Below are positions 1 to 7,099 of a DNA stretch of 10,046 nucleotides, piece by piece; the first letter of the stretch is position 1, and every line of letters begins with the position of its first letter. The translations under genes were made by a program, and so were the position numbers. The notes under the pieces are model-generated. The model made no database searches. It saw only the letters and a list, made by a program, of their open reading frames with translations, and was not told the origin of the DNA. The DNA is from Bacteroidota bacterium (GTDB lineage: Bacteria; Bacteroidota; Bacteroidia; Bacteroidales; UBA1402), in assembly GCA_030706285.1 (NCBI GenBank), contig JAUZOU010000076.1:1-10046 (forward strand). Reading direction: 5' to 3'.

Positions 1-1
1 T

Positions 2-745
2 ACCGTTGTATTTTACAACATCAACACGACCAGAAACAACTGGAACAAAGCAGCCATGACAAAAGGTACGACCGGATGGTATTATAACACGGCCGGTGGC
101 GTTTGTACTGCTGCCGATACAGCCCAGACAGTCAGTCTGGACATCGACACGAATGCCAAAACGCTCAGCGTCAATGCCTGCAGCCAGGCTAAAGCCGGTT
201 CCATTCTGACATTTAATGTCGGCTTTGCCGTCAATGGCCCTGATTACGACAGCTACGTCCGTTTCGCCTTTAATATTTCCATTACCGACCCGTCCGTCAT
301 CCTGACCAGCATCAGCATCCCTGAAGGGGATTACAACAGTTACGGCATCGATTTCAATGACTATGCCTCCACCATTCAAACCTGTATGGGACTGAGTGTT
401 GCCGATTTCCTGGCCAACCTGGATTATAACGGTGATACCGGTGAAGCAACCAGCGGTAGCATCCACATGTATGTCATTGATCCTGTGACCGGCACATGGG
501 ATGCTACCAGCACCTATACCGCCGAGAAACCGGGCTATTGGATAAACGACAAAGGCGCTGTCTGCAGCTGGAATGCCACAGGCTTCTCGATCTACGCCAA
601 CACCAAAAACACTGACCACATGCTCTACATAGGCAGAGCCCCGTCACTGGCCACCGGAAGCAAATACACCATCAGCGTCGGCTATAAGGATACGCAACAC
701 ACCAGCAACTTCTTCCAGTTCATCATCACAGCGACACTCGAATAG
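2..745 (+). CDS. DUF4859-like repeat surface protein, 3' part (5' end outside window)
   Basis: The frame is open from the left edge, so the ATG at 56 is an internal methionine and not the start; 247 residues and a TAG stop are visible. The protein holds two copies of one module. The copy ending near residue 96 and the copy at about 155-247 share the order W, then GW/GYW-x-N-x-x-G-x-VC, a strand pair, G-(S)-x-(L/Y)-T-(F/I)-x-VG, and a closing F-x-I-x-I strand. The stretch before copy two (VADFLANLDYNGDTGE) resembles the lead-in of DUF4859 domains, which occur in Bacteroidota secreted and lipoprotein-type proteins of unknown role; that family name is from memory. The composition (rich in T, S, N and Y, with alternating strands) suits an extracellular beta-sandwich. 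The N-terminus, any signal peptide and any further copies lie upstream. No type IX sorting domain is seen at the C-terminus. Confidence 0.8.
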   Translation, partial: TVVFYNINTTRNNWNKAAMTKGTTGWYYNTAGGVCTAADTAQTVSLDIDTNAKTLSVNACSQAKAGSILTFNVGFAVNGPDYDSYVRFAFNISITDPSVILTSISIPEGDYNSYGIDFNDYASTIQTCMGLSVADFLANLDYNGDTGEATSGSIHMYVIDPVTGTWDATSTYTAEKPGYWINDKGAVCSWNATGFSIYANTKNTDHMLYIGRAPSLATGSKYTISVGYKDTQHTSNFFQFIITATLE

Positions 746-756
746 CCTCAACACCA

Positions 757-800
757 AACGAGGGTGCCTCAGACTTTTGAGACACCCTCGTTTTATTTAT
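757..800 (+). terminator. Intrinsic terminator after the DUF4859-like gene
   Basis: The stem AACGAGGGTG (757-766) pairs with CACCCTCGTT (783-792). After one mismatch it continues with CTCA (768-771) and TGAG (778-781) around a six-base loop. A T-rich run (791-800) follows directly. It begins 11 bases after the TAG stop of the upstream gene, so that gene and the CotH gene downstream are probably separate transcription units. Confidence 0.85.
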
Positions 801-888
801 TTACCTATTTTATTTGAGATCAAACTCAACCAGTCAATTCACAGAGGCATAAGAATGATTAAGACAGCCTCTTTATTCCAATGGCCCG

Positions 889-2181
889 ATGTCGTCCAAT
901 CACCTAAAAATCATCGCATGGTTCCTACTGCTCGTATTTATCGGCTGTACCAAGGACGATGAGCCTGTCAAAAAAGAGACACCCGAAATTCCTGTTGAAA
1001 CACAGGATGCAACCTATCAGGCCGCGCAACTTGACATCACTACCCAGCAAGCCGTTTCTGTTTCCTCAAAAGAGACCTACGTCAATTGCTCCGTCACCAT
1101 CACCTCAACCAAAAAAGAATGGAACTATACCGGAACAGGACGCATCAAAGGAAGAGGCAACTCATCTTGGCTGTGGTACCCTAAAAAACCATACCGCATC
1201 AAGCTCGACAAAAAAGCCGCCATCCTCGGACTGAAAGCTGACAAAGACTGGGTCCTGCTCGCCGATTACCGCGACCCCACCCACCTGATGAACGCCTTCG
1301 TTTTTACTGTCGGGCAAGGCCTTAACTTCCCTTGTATCAATCACGTGCGTTACGCGGAATTCTATCTTAACGGTCATTACATCGGACTTTACCTGCTCAC
1401 CGAACAAATCGAACAAGGAGAAAACAGAGTCTCTATAGATCAGGCAGAAGGTATCCTGTTATCCCTCGATGCCGATGATGGTCCTGAACTATCACCCAAT
1501 GCCAAAGACAACTTCTGGTCCTCCGTTTATCAGCTGCCGGTTTGCGTAAAAAATCCTGACATCGCCTCGACAGCTCAATTGACATCTATCCGCAGCAATT
1601 TTGCCGTACTGGAAAACGCCATCAGTCAAGCAGATTACGAAACCATTGACCGCATGCTCAACCTCAACTCGTTTATCGATTACCTGCTCATCCAAGAGCT
1701 TGTCTATAACGTGGAAGTGGCCGCTCCCCGGAGCATCTACCTGTACAAGGACAAAGCAGGCAAATGGACCATGGGCCCGCTCTGGGATTTCGATGCCGGA
1801 TTTGATTTCGACTGGTCCACCATGTACACCGGCCACAACTATTTCAACAGCTATACCGAACTGGTACTTGGAACCGCCCCGCTCGACCATACCGGCGGCT
1901 ACATTGTCCCCTCCTTCTTTACCGATCTGTTCCGGAATAAACGGTTTGTCAATGAATACAAAGCACGTTGGCTTGAAATAAAAGACAGCATAATGGGCGA
2001 ATACTGGACCACCACGCTACGGTATGCAAAAGGCACCGATGAGGCCATGAAGCGCAACGCTTCCCAATGGCCAATCGGTAAAGACTATACGAATGAAATC
2101 TCCTCCATGCAACGATGGCTAACCAACAGAGTCGATTATCTGACCACTGTCATTTCAAATTACCCCTCCGGAACAAAGTAG
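889..2181 (+). CDS. CotH kinase family lipoprotein, probably surface-exposed
   Basis: This is a 430-residue protein of the CotH family, atypical protein-kinase-like proteins named after Bacillus spore-coat CotH. Family hallmarks in order are RIKGRGNSSW (85-94), KKPYRIKLDKKA (99-110), LGLKADKDWVLLADYRDPT (113-131), EFYLNGHYIGLYLLTEQIE (157-175) and GPLWDFDAGFDF (296-307). The last carries Asp300 and Asp302, expected near the metal or nucleotide site. A C-terminal RWLTNRVDYL (409-418) is also typical. The N-terminus is a lipoprotein signal: a hydrophobic stretch, then FIGC with Cys20 as the lipidation site, followed by TKDDE. That is close to the lipoprotein export signal reported for surface lipoproteins of Capnocytophaga, so display on the cell surface is inferred. 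No Shine-Dalgarno sequence is seen; the start at 889 is chosen because it gives the complete signal peptide. The substrate is unknown, and kinase activity is inferred only from the family. Confidence 0.9.
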   Translation: MSSNHLKIIAWFLLLVFIGCTKDDEPVKKETPEIPVETQDATYQAAQLDITTQQAVSVSSKETYVNCSVTITSTKKEWNYTGTGRIKGRGNSSWLWYPKKPYRIKLDKKAAILGLKADKDWVLLADYRDPTHLMNAFVFTVGQGLNFPCINHVRYAEFYLNGHYIGLYLLTEQIEQGENRVSIDQAEGILLSLDADDGPELSPNAKDNFWSSVYQLPVCVKNPDIASTAQLTSIRSNFAVLENAISQADYETIDRMLNLNSFIDYLLIQELVYNVEVAAPRSIYLYKDKAGKWTMGPLWDFDAGFDFDWSTMYTGHNYFNSYTELVLGTAPLDHTGGYIVPSFFTDLFRNKRFVNEYKARWLEIKDSIMGEYWTTTLRYAKGTDEAMKRNASQWPIGKDYTNEISSMQRWLTNRVDYLTTVISNYPSGTK

Positions 2182-2250
2182 AAGAGAACAGGACTAAACA
2201 GCTTTCATCAACAGGGCTCCATTCAGTGACTCAATCGTTGATCTGTGGCA

Positions 2251-3408
2251 TTAGAAATCGCCCATTCCCCAAACCACTGTCAGATTGACATATTTGAGAT
2301 GGCCATAAAAAGGAGATGGCATGTTGGTCAGATAGTTCAGACCGGCTTCACAGCGAAAGCTTAAATAACCGGGCATTCGATCGGACCGATTGTTTGGGGC
2401 TCCCCAGGTAAATAATTTGTACTCAGCATGTAAACCGAAACCCGGGGAAAAGCAGTCATAGACTTTCACTTCTTTATCGTCATCTTTAGCATCAGGATAG
2501 ATGTCGCTAATCAAGGAGCAGGCACCAACGTTGAAATAAGGCGCCAACTGAACATGATCATTTCGAATCAGGAAATAGCCAAGAAGAAGCCCGTAATTGG
2601 ATAGTCGAAATTGATCGCCCTGCGAGAAGTCAACACTTCCGGAGGTCGTTTCGGCTGTCATTGGGGTCCGGATTGAAGAGCCAGAGCCTTGAATGCTCAA
2701 GGATAAATAAATCGAACTTAAATTAAAGTCTGTGCTTATCATGAAACCTGTAGATCGATCAAATGTAGATCCAAGGTTTCCGGTTAATGAGGGAATCGTT
2801 GCCCCAATAGAGAAGCTGACGGATGACTTGCGGTAAATACCGGGAAGATAAGAACGGATAAAGTCTTTGTAATTGTCGTTGCCGTACGATTTTTTGAAGG
2901 GCACCAGGACATTGTTCCATTTATCGTCGATTTTTTTCGTACAATATAAATAACAAAGCACGTGGGTCAGGCTTTTTACCGGTTCGTCAATTGTCGAGAC
3001 GGCGGCCAGCGAATCGATCAAAGCAGCCTGAGCTATAAATTTCGACTTTAGTTTATTGATAAGATTGACATCACTTTGGAAGTAAGATTCGGCGAAAAGG
3101 CTCTGGCAATTTCTGGCTAAATAATCGACATAAAGCCAGTCATGGGAAAGCAGGCTCAGCAACATATCTTCGCTGAAACTAAAAGCGTTGTAATGTTGAG
3201 TTTTCTTGAGATTCCGCAGATAATCCGTAATCTCGGCTACTTTCGACATATCATCAGCATCCAGACGATCATTGATGAGACGTTTGCCGTTATTGACCAT
3301 CATTTCCGTGCTGTCGGCAAACTGACGGATTTCTTTTTCTACCTGGGCAGACAGGTTGACAACCGGCAACAGCCCCAGTAAAACGAGCCAAATAAAATTT
3401 TTCTTCAT
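2251..3408 (-). CDS. Envelope protein of unknown function, paralog B (signal peptide plus probable beta-barrel)
   Basis: I do not recognise this family. The start at 3408 gives a clean Sec signal peptide (MKKNFIWLVLLGLLPVVNLSA, cleavage before Gln22) and 385 residues. An in-frame ATG at 3447 would add 13 residues ahead of it and is less likely. After the signal comes a region of about 170 residues with helical character (VEKEIRQFADSTE, EDMLLSLLSHDW, YKDFIRSYLP). The rest alternates polar and apolar residues as strands do and ends in VVWGMGDF, with the terminal Phe usual for outer-membrane barrels. It is clearly homologous to the gene just upstream on the same strand (3454-4653). The gap is 45 bp with no terminator, so the two are probably co-transcribed. 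The gene converges with the CotH gene 69 bp away; no convincing terminator is visible between their stops. A role as an outer-membrane protein is inference. Confidence 0.8.
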   Translation of the reverse strand: MKKNFIWLVLLGLLPVVNLSAQVEKEIRQFADSTEMMVNNGKRLINDRLDADDMSKVAEITDYLRNLKKTQHYNAFSFSEDMLLSLLSHDWLYVDYLARNCQSLFAESYFQSDVNLINKLKSKFIAQAALIDSLAAVSTIDEPVKSLTHVLCYLYCTKKIDDKWNNVLVPFKKSYGNDNYKDFIRSYLPGIYRKSSVSFSIGATIPSLTGNLGSTFDRSTGFMISTDFNLSSIYLSLSIQGSGSSIRTPMTAETTSGSVDFSQGDQFRLSNYGLLLGYFLIRNDHVQLAPYFNVGACSLISDIYPDAKDDDKEVKVYDCFSPGFGLHAEYKLFTWGAPNNRSDRMPGYLSFRCEAGLNYLTNMPSPFYGHLKYVNLTVVWGMGDF

Positions 3409-3453
3409 AGAATATGGATAACAGGTAATTCTTCTACTATGCCTCAAAGCCGG

Positions 3454-4653
3454 CTAAAACTTGCCCAATCCCCAAACAAGTGAGACCTTGGCAAACAGCC
3501 ACTGACCATCCATTCCTTCGGGCACTTTTCCAGGGAAATTTAAGTTCCCGTCAACTTTCAGACCGATATAACCCGACGAAAGGCCGGGGACTTGACTGTA
3601 ATTCTTTAAATCTGCCAATTTAACTTCAGATGCCAGGCCGAATGAAGGAGCAAAGCAACCGACTAACTCTACGTCTTTTTTACCATGACTGATGTCATCA
3701 GCAGATAAACTGGTTTCAATATTATCGTAACCGATGTTTCCGTAAGTCAAGAGGCGGAAGCGGCTGCTGTGCATCAAATAATAACCGGCGGAAAATCCGA
3801 TGTTAAACAAAACAGAACGGTCACCCGTCTGAAAATCCCTGTTCCCTTTAGCCGTATTAACGGTAAACGGTTTCCTGGCCGACAGGCCTCCAACCTGCAT
3901 ATTGAACGACGTATACAACTTTTTTCCACTCACATCAAAGCCTATCACCAAGCCGGGATCGGCGGAAAAGAGCGTTGCCATTTGTGAAGTCAATGCCGGA
4001 AATCCAACGCCACCGCAAGTCGAAAACGAAACCTGCACAGGTGGCTTCGGCAGATAATGGTTAATGAAGTCTTTGTAATCTCCATCCGGATACTTTTTCT
4101 TGAAGGCCTTCAACGCTTCCTCCCAGCTTTTATCATTCTCCTGGTTCGACTCAAACAAACAGATCAACAAATGGACCAGGTCTTTGACAGCCACCGTTGC
4201 ATCCGAGGCTTGCACCGATAAATCGAGTGTTGGTGCCTGTATAATGCACAGTCTGTTCAATATCGCTGAAATAGACAGCCTGCCGCCGTAATAAGCCGGT
4301 TGTTCGTATTTCATAATATTCCTGGCTAAGGAATCGACTCTTTGCCAATTATTCAGCAACAAGCTCAGGAACAGATCTTCCGTATACTCGAATGCCCGAT
4401 AATGCTTCGTTTGATCCAGTCCGTAGAGGAATCCGGCGGTTTCTGCGGCCTTAACACGGTCATTGGCATTTAACCGGTCAATCAAAAAATGTTTCCCGTT
4501 TCTAACCAAAAACTCCGTACTATCTCCAAAATTGCGGATTTCTTTTTCAACCTGAGCATTCAGACCAAATGAAACCAAGAGCCCGGTAAAAAGAGCCAAG
4601 CTGGTTTTTACAAGCTGTTTTTTTAAAGATATATATCGATCTTGATGGATCAT
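3454..4653 (-). CDS. Envelope protein of unknown function, paralog A (signal peptide plus probable beta-barrel)
   Basis: I do not recognise this family. The protein has 399 residues. The signal peptide has a long polar lead (MIHQDRYISLKKQLVK), then a hydrophobic core and FGLNA, with likely cleavage before Gln34. The mature protein starts QVEKEIR as in its paralog at 2251-3408. Shared blocks are VEKEIR-x-F-x-DSTE, V-x-NGK, DRL-x-A-x-D, HY-x-AF, LSLL, VD-x-LARN, FKK-x-Y, YKDFI-x-x-YLP and CF-x-P-x-FGL. As in the paralog, the first half looks helical and the second looks like a beta-barrel ending in LVWGLGKF. This is the promoter-proximal gene of the pair; a TAACTTTG -7 box lies about 150 bp upstream. 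No other in-frame ATG competes for the start. Outer-membrane location is inferred from composition and the terminal Phe only. Confidence 0.8.
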   Translation of the reverse strand: MIHQDRYISLKKQLVKTSLALFTGLLVSFGLNAQVEKEIRNFGDSTEFLVRNGKHFLIDRLNANDRVKAAETAGFLYGLDQTKHYRAFEYTEDLFLSLLLNNWQRVDSLARNIMKYEQPAYYGGRLSISAILNRLCIIQAPTLDLSVQASDATVAVKDLVHLLICLFESNQENDKSWEEALKAFKKKYPDGDYKDFINHYLPKPPVQVSFSTCGGVGFPALTSQMATLFSADPGLVIGFDVSGKKLYTSFNMQVGGLSARKPFTVNTAKGNRDFQTGDRSVLFNIGFSAGYYLMHSSRFRLLTYGNIGYDNIETSLSADDISHGKKDVELVGCFAPSFGLASEVKLADLKNYSQVPGLSSGYIGLKVDGNLNFPGKVPEGMDGQWLFAKVSLVWGLGKF

Positions 4654-4693
4654 AAGTCCGCCGGAATCAGTAAGCCTGAATGTCTAGCCAATA

Positions 4694-4725
4694 GAAAAAA
4701 CCGATAATCTATTTTCCGGTTTTTC
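4694..4725. repeat. Hairpin in the leader of the paralog pair
   Basis: AAAAACCG (4696-4703) pairs perfectly with CGGTTTTT (4717-4724) around a 13-base loop. Read on the minus strand, it lies between the predicted promoter (4804-4811) and the start codon at 4653, and its 3' arm ends in a run of T. It could be a weak attenuator or an mRNA-stabilising hairpin. AT-rich arms of this length can arise by chance. Confidence 0.4.
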
Positions 4726-4763
4726 TTCCGGGTACTTTTTAATAAAGACCGGTAAAGGGATAC

Positions 4764-4803
4764 AGGCTATTTTACAGTTAATAAATTCAAGATTTTATAG
4801 CCT
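4764..4803. repeat. Inverted repeat abutting the -7 box of the paralog pair
   Basis: AGGCTAT (4764-4770) and ATAGCCT (4797-4803) are perfect inverted copies 26 bases apart. The right arm touches the predicted -7 element at 4804-4811, so it would cover the transcription start on the minus strand. A regulator-binding site is possible, but a single seven-base pair of arms is weak evidence. Confidence 0.3.
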
Positions 4804-4811
4804 CAAAGTTA
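4804..4811 (-). promoter_or_regulatory. Probable promoter (-7 box) for the paralog pair
   Basis: On the minus strand this reads TAACTTTG, an exact match to the Bacteroidota -7 consensus TAnnTTTG. No TTTG -33 element lies at the usual distance of about 20 bases; the nearest one (CAAA on the plus strand, 4843-4846) is 31 bases away. It is the only such box I find between the start codon at 4653 and the palindromic island. A transcript from here would have a leader of about 145 bases. Confidence 0.4.
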
Positions 4812-4870
4812 CCTATTTTTTTCAATTTGTTGGGATTACTTACAAACAATTCGCACCGCTACGCAAATCG

Positions 4871-5083
4871 ATCGGTAGTGAAGCCGGCACGGGCAGACTG
4901 CGGCGACTATGAAGAAAAGCGTCAGAAAAACAGGGTGGAACGAGTCACCCGGAGTTTTCGTCTTCCGAGGAGCGAAGCGACGCTTCGAAAACTCAGCCGA
5001 ATGAGACCCTGTTTTTAGCTTTTCGAATCGGAGCAAGCAGGGCTGTCCGGGCTGGCGGAACGGCGAACCATAACCCAACCGAT
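4871..5083. repeat. Nested palindromic island, possible dispersed element or structured RNA
   Basis: Several inverted-repeat arms are nested around one centre near 4977. From outside in they are ATCGGT (4871-4876) with ACCGAT (5078-5083); GCCGGCACGGGCAG (4883-4896) with CTGTCCGGGCTGGC (5043-5056), 13 of 14 pairs with two G-U; CTGC (4898-4901) with GCAG (5037-5040); GAAAAGC (4914-4920) with GCTTTTC (5018-5024); AAAAACAGGGT (4926-4936) with ACCCTGTTTTT (5006-5016); and GAGTTTTCG (4952-4960) with CGAAAACTC (4986-4994). The core CGAAGCG-A-CGCTTCG (4973-4987) is itself a palindrome. The block looks richer in G+C than the AT-rich DNA on both sides and sits between the pfkA terminator and the promoter of the next gene. 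Open frames on both strands run through it, but these follow from the palindrome and are not credible genes. A MITE- or REP-like repeat or a folded RNA are the alternatives. Confidence 0.75.
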
Positions 5084-5126
5084 AAAAAAAAGGCCCTATC
5101 ACATCAACGCATGATACAGCCCCTTT
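5084..5126 (-). terminator. Intrinsic terminator of pfkA
   Basis: Read on the minus strand, AAAGG (5126-5122) pairs with CCTTT (5093-5089) and TATCA (5116-5112) pairs with TGATA (5101-5097). A small internal loop separates the two stems, and a run of T (5091-5084) follows. It lies 54 bases past the pfkA stop and marks the probable end of the porQ-cmk-ispH-pfkA cluster. Confidence 0.7.
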
Positions 5127-5180
5127 ATATTAAAATTTTTGTCGTTCAGATCGACCGGCAAAAGCCTAAAACAGAATCGA

Positions 5181-6161
5181 TCAAATAGAAAGAATCTTCA
5201 CAACCTTCATCAGATCCGGATCGATCGGTTTGTCGTTCTTAATAGCCTTGGAGAACGGAACGGCAACGATGCGGTCATCGTCGATACCGATCAGGATGTT
5301 ACGCTGACCGTCCAGAAGGGCTTCGATGGAAGCTTCGCCAAGACGGCTGGCCAGGATACGGTCGTATGCCGACGGAGAGCCACCGCGCTGAATGTGACCG
5401 AGGATAACCACCCGAACATCGTACTCGGGATATTCCTTCTTGACACGATCGGCATAATGCATGGCACCGCCTGTGATTTCACTTTCGGCAACAAGTACGA
5501 TGCTACTGTTTTTCGTCTTTCTGAACCCGTTTTTGATCAGATCTTCCAGTTGATCCACTTCCGTGGCAATTTCAGGAATGATGGCAGCTTCGGCACCGGA
5601 AGCGATTGCGCCGTTCAAGGCCAGAAAACCGGCATCACGCCCCATCACCTCTATAAAAAACAACCGGTCGTGAGAAGAAGCTGTATCGCGAATCTTGTCC
5701 ACGGCCTCAATGATGGTATTTAGTGCAGTATCGTAACCGATGGTTGAATCGGTTCCATATATATCGTTGTCGATGGTTCCGGGAAGTCCTACAATCGGAT
5801 AGTCATATTCAGAAGCAAAAATGCGGGCGCCGGTCAATGTACCATCACCTCCTATCACAATAAGTGCATCAATTTCTTCCCTGACCAGCGTATCATAGGC
5901 CATTTTACGACCTTCTGCCGTTTTGAATTCATCACAACGGGCTGTTTTCAGGATGGTACCTCCCTGTTGGATGATGTTGCTGACATTCTGCGTTTTAAAT
6001 TCTACAATTTCACCTGTTATCAAACCTTTGTAGCCACGATAGATGGCTTTCACCTTCATCTCATGATAAATTGCCGTACGCGTCACCGCGCGGATTGCTG
6101 CATTCATACCCGGAGCATCCCCTCCGGAGGTAAGTAACCCAATAGTCTTAATTTCACCCAT
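5181..6161 (-). CDS. pfkA: ATP-dependent 6-phosphofructokinase
   Basis: The enzyme phosphorylates fructose 6-phosphate to fructose 1,6-bisphosphate in glycolysis, in the cytosol. At 326 residues it is close to the length of bacterial PfkA. Visible motifs are the N-terminal ATP loop LLTSGGDAPGMN (9-20), GGDGT (104-108), PGTIDND (127-133) with the catalytic Asp131, MGRDAG (173-178) and HIQRGG (256-261) at the sugar-phosphate site. Gly107 in GGDGT and Gly128 in PGTIDND are the residues of ATP users; pyrophosphate-dependent enzymes carry Asp and Lys there. The start at 6161 is the first Met and puts the ATP loop at the usual distance. The gene is last in the cluster, 62 bp after ispH, and may also have its own promoter (TATTTTTG at 6211-6218 on the minus strand). 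A terminator follows. Confidence 0.97.
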   Translation of the reverse strand: MGEIKTIGLLTSGGDAPGMNAAIRAVTRTAIYHEMKVKAIYRGYKGLITGEIVEFKTQNVSNIIQQGGTILKTARCDEFKTAEGRKMAYDTLVREEIDALIVIGGDGTLTGARIFASEYDYPIVGLPGTIDNDIYGTDSTIGYDTALNTIIEAVDKIRDTASSHDRLFFIEVMGRDAGFLALNGAIASGAEAAIIPEIATEVDQLEDLIKNGFRKTKNSSIVLVAESEITGGAMHYADRVKKEYPEYDVRVVILGHIQRGGSPSAYDRILASRLGEASIEALLDGQRNILIGIDDDRIVAVPFSKAIKNDKPIDPDLMKVVKILSI

Positions 6162-6210
6162 AATTCAATTCGTTTAAATTAGTTACTTAAACTCTTCAAA
6201 TAACCTTCTG

Positions 6211-6218
6211 CAAAAATA
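6211..6218 (-). promoter_or_regulatory. Possible internal promoter (-7 box) for pfkA
   Basis: On the minus strand this reads TATTTTTG, an exact TAnnTTTG match, in the 62-bp gap between ispH and pfkA. It would give a leader of roughly 40 bases. No exact TTTG lies at the -33 position, which falls inside the end of ispH. AT-rich sequence makes chance matches fairly likely. Confidence 0.35.
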
Positions 6219-6223
6219 CACAT

Positions 6224-7099
6224 TTACAGTTCAGAAAGTACTTTTTGTACATGCTTTTTAACTTCTTCCATCAACCAAAACGGGGTGGATGTCGCTCCGC
6301 AGATTCCGATCCGGCTCGCACCTTCAATCATGGAGGGGCGCACATCATCAGGGCTTGAAATAAAAAATGTCTTTGGATTCACCTGCCTGCATGCCTCGTA
6401 TAACGCCCTTCCGTTGGAACTTTTGGTACCACTGACAAACAGAACGCTGTCGTATTTCGTTGAAAAGTCACGCAAATGAGGTAACCGGTTGGCTACCTGA
6501 CGACAAATGGTGTCACGATACTCAAAACGGACACCCGGTTGCATTGATTGCCGGATGACAGCGACCAATTCCCGGAATTCATCCAGCGATTTGGTGGTCT
6601 GAGAAAAAAGAAAGACCGGTCTTGAAAAATCAATTTTGCTGATGTCTGAAACCGTCTCCACCACAATGGCGGTGTTATTGGTTTGTCCCAGCAAGCCGAC
6701 AACTTCAGCATGTCCTGATTTGCCAAACAGTACCAATTGAGTGTCATTGTCCTTGTTGGCTTCATACACTCGCCGGATGCGTGCCTGCAGACCAAGAACC
6801 ACCGGGCAGGTTGCATCGATGAGCCGGTGGCCTTGTTTCCTGGCCAGTTCGTACGTTGAAGGCGGCTCTCCATGCGCCCGGAACAGAATATCAGCATGTT
6901 CCAGGTTAGCCAGGTTTTCCAGCGTAATGGTTTGCATGCCTTTGTTTTCCAAACGCGACACTTCCTGATTGTTGTGCACGATGTCTCCCAAACTGTACAA
7001 CGTCTGATGGCTGTTGTCCAGAAACCGTTCGGCTTTGTTGATGGCTTTGACCACACCCAGACAAAAGCCGGAATGTTCGTCTATTTCAACTAGCACCAT
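6224..7099 (-). CDS. ispH: 4-hydroxy-3-methylbut-2-enyl diphosphate reductase
   Basis: IspH (LytB) carries out the last step of the MEP pathway, reducing HMBPP to IPP and DMAPP with an iron-sulfur cluster. The 291-residue protein has the three cluster cysteines: Cys13 in GFCLGV, Cys98 in DATCPVV and Cys199 in DTICRQV. Active-site residues of the family are also present: His43 (VHNN), His76 (RAHGEPP), His130 and Glu132 (SGHAEV), the QTT at 167-169, SSN at 227-229 and Ser271 in GATSTP. The start at 7099 puts the first cysteine at residue 13, matching position 12 in the E. coli enzyme. The start lies inside the end of cmk (14-base overlap), suggesting translational coupling. This is the stand-alone IspH, not the longer fusion to ribosomal protein S1 seen in some Firmicutes. 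The product feeds the prenyl synthase encoded at 9027-10007. Confidence 0.97.
   Translation of the reverse strand: MVLVEIDEHSGFCLGVVKAINKAERFLDNSHQTLYSLGDIVHNNQEVSRLENKGMQTITLENLANLEHADILFRAHGEPPSTYELARKQGHRLIDATCPVVLGLQARIRRVYEANKDNDTQLVLFGKSGHAEVVGLLGQTNNTAIVVETVSDISKIDFSRPVFLFSQTTKSLDEFRELVAVIRQSMQPGVRFEYRDTICRQVANRLPHLRDFSTKYDSVLFVSGTKSSNGRALYEACRQVNPKTFFISSPDDVRPSMIEGASRIGICGATSTPFWLMEEVKKHVQKVLSEL

Noticed and set aside
809..816. TTTATTTG as a promoter box for the CotH gene
   Set aside because: It misses the second base of TAnnTTTG, and no -33 element lies at the right distance. AT-rich sequence there makes near matches expected.
843..872. Inverted repeat AGAGGC / GCCTCT upstream of the CotH gene
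   Set aside because: The arms are six bases with an 18-base loop, which is common by chance, and the position gives no clear function.
777..962. A 61-codon plus-strand frame before the CotH gene
   Set aside because: It starts inside the terminator hairpin and overlaps the CotH signal-peptide region in another frame. The peptide has no recognisable feature.
2182..2250. Possible shared terminator between the converging CotH gene and paralog B
   Set aside because: The only stem found (ATCAAC / GTTGAT) is short, has a long loop and no T run on either strand.
4836..5102. An 88-codon minus-strand frame across the palindromic island, and a 63-codon plus-strand frame at 4827-5018
   Set aside because: Both run through the inverted repeats, and the minus-strand one begins inside the pfkA terminator. 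The peptides show no domain, signal or sensible composition, and frames on both strands are expected from a palindrome.
5139..5723. A 194-codon plus-strand frame antisense to pfkA
   Set aside because: Every part of it lies opposite well-conserved PfkA coding sequence; it is a by-product of codon use in pfkA. Similar antisense frames opposite the CotH, ispH, cmk and prenyl synthase genes were dropped for the same reason.
6493..7056. A 187-codon minus-strand frame within ispH
   Set aside because: It is a shifted reading of ispH, rich in Trp and Cys with no motif, while the ispH frame holds all catalytic residues.
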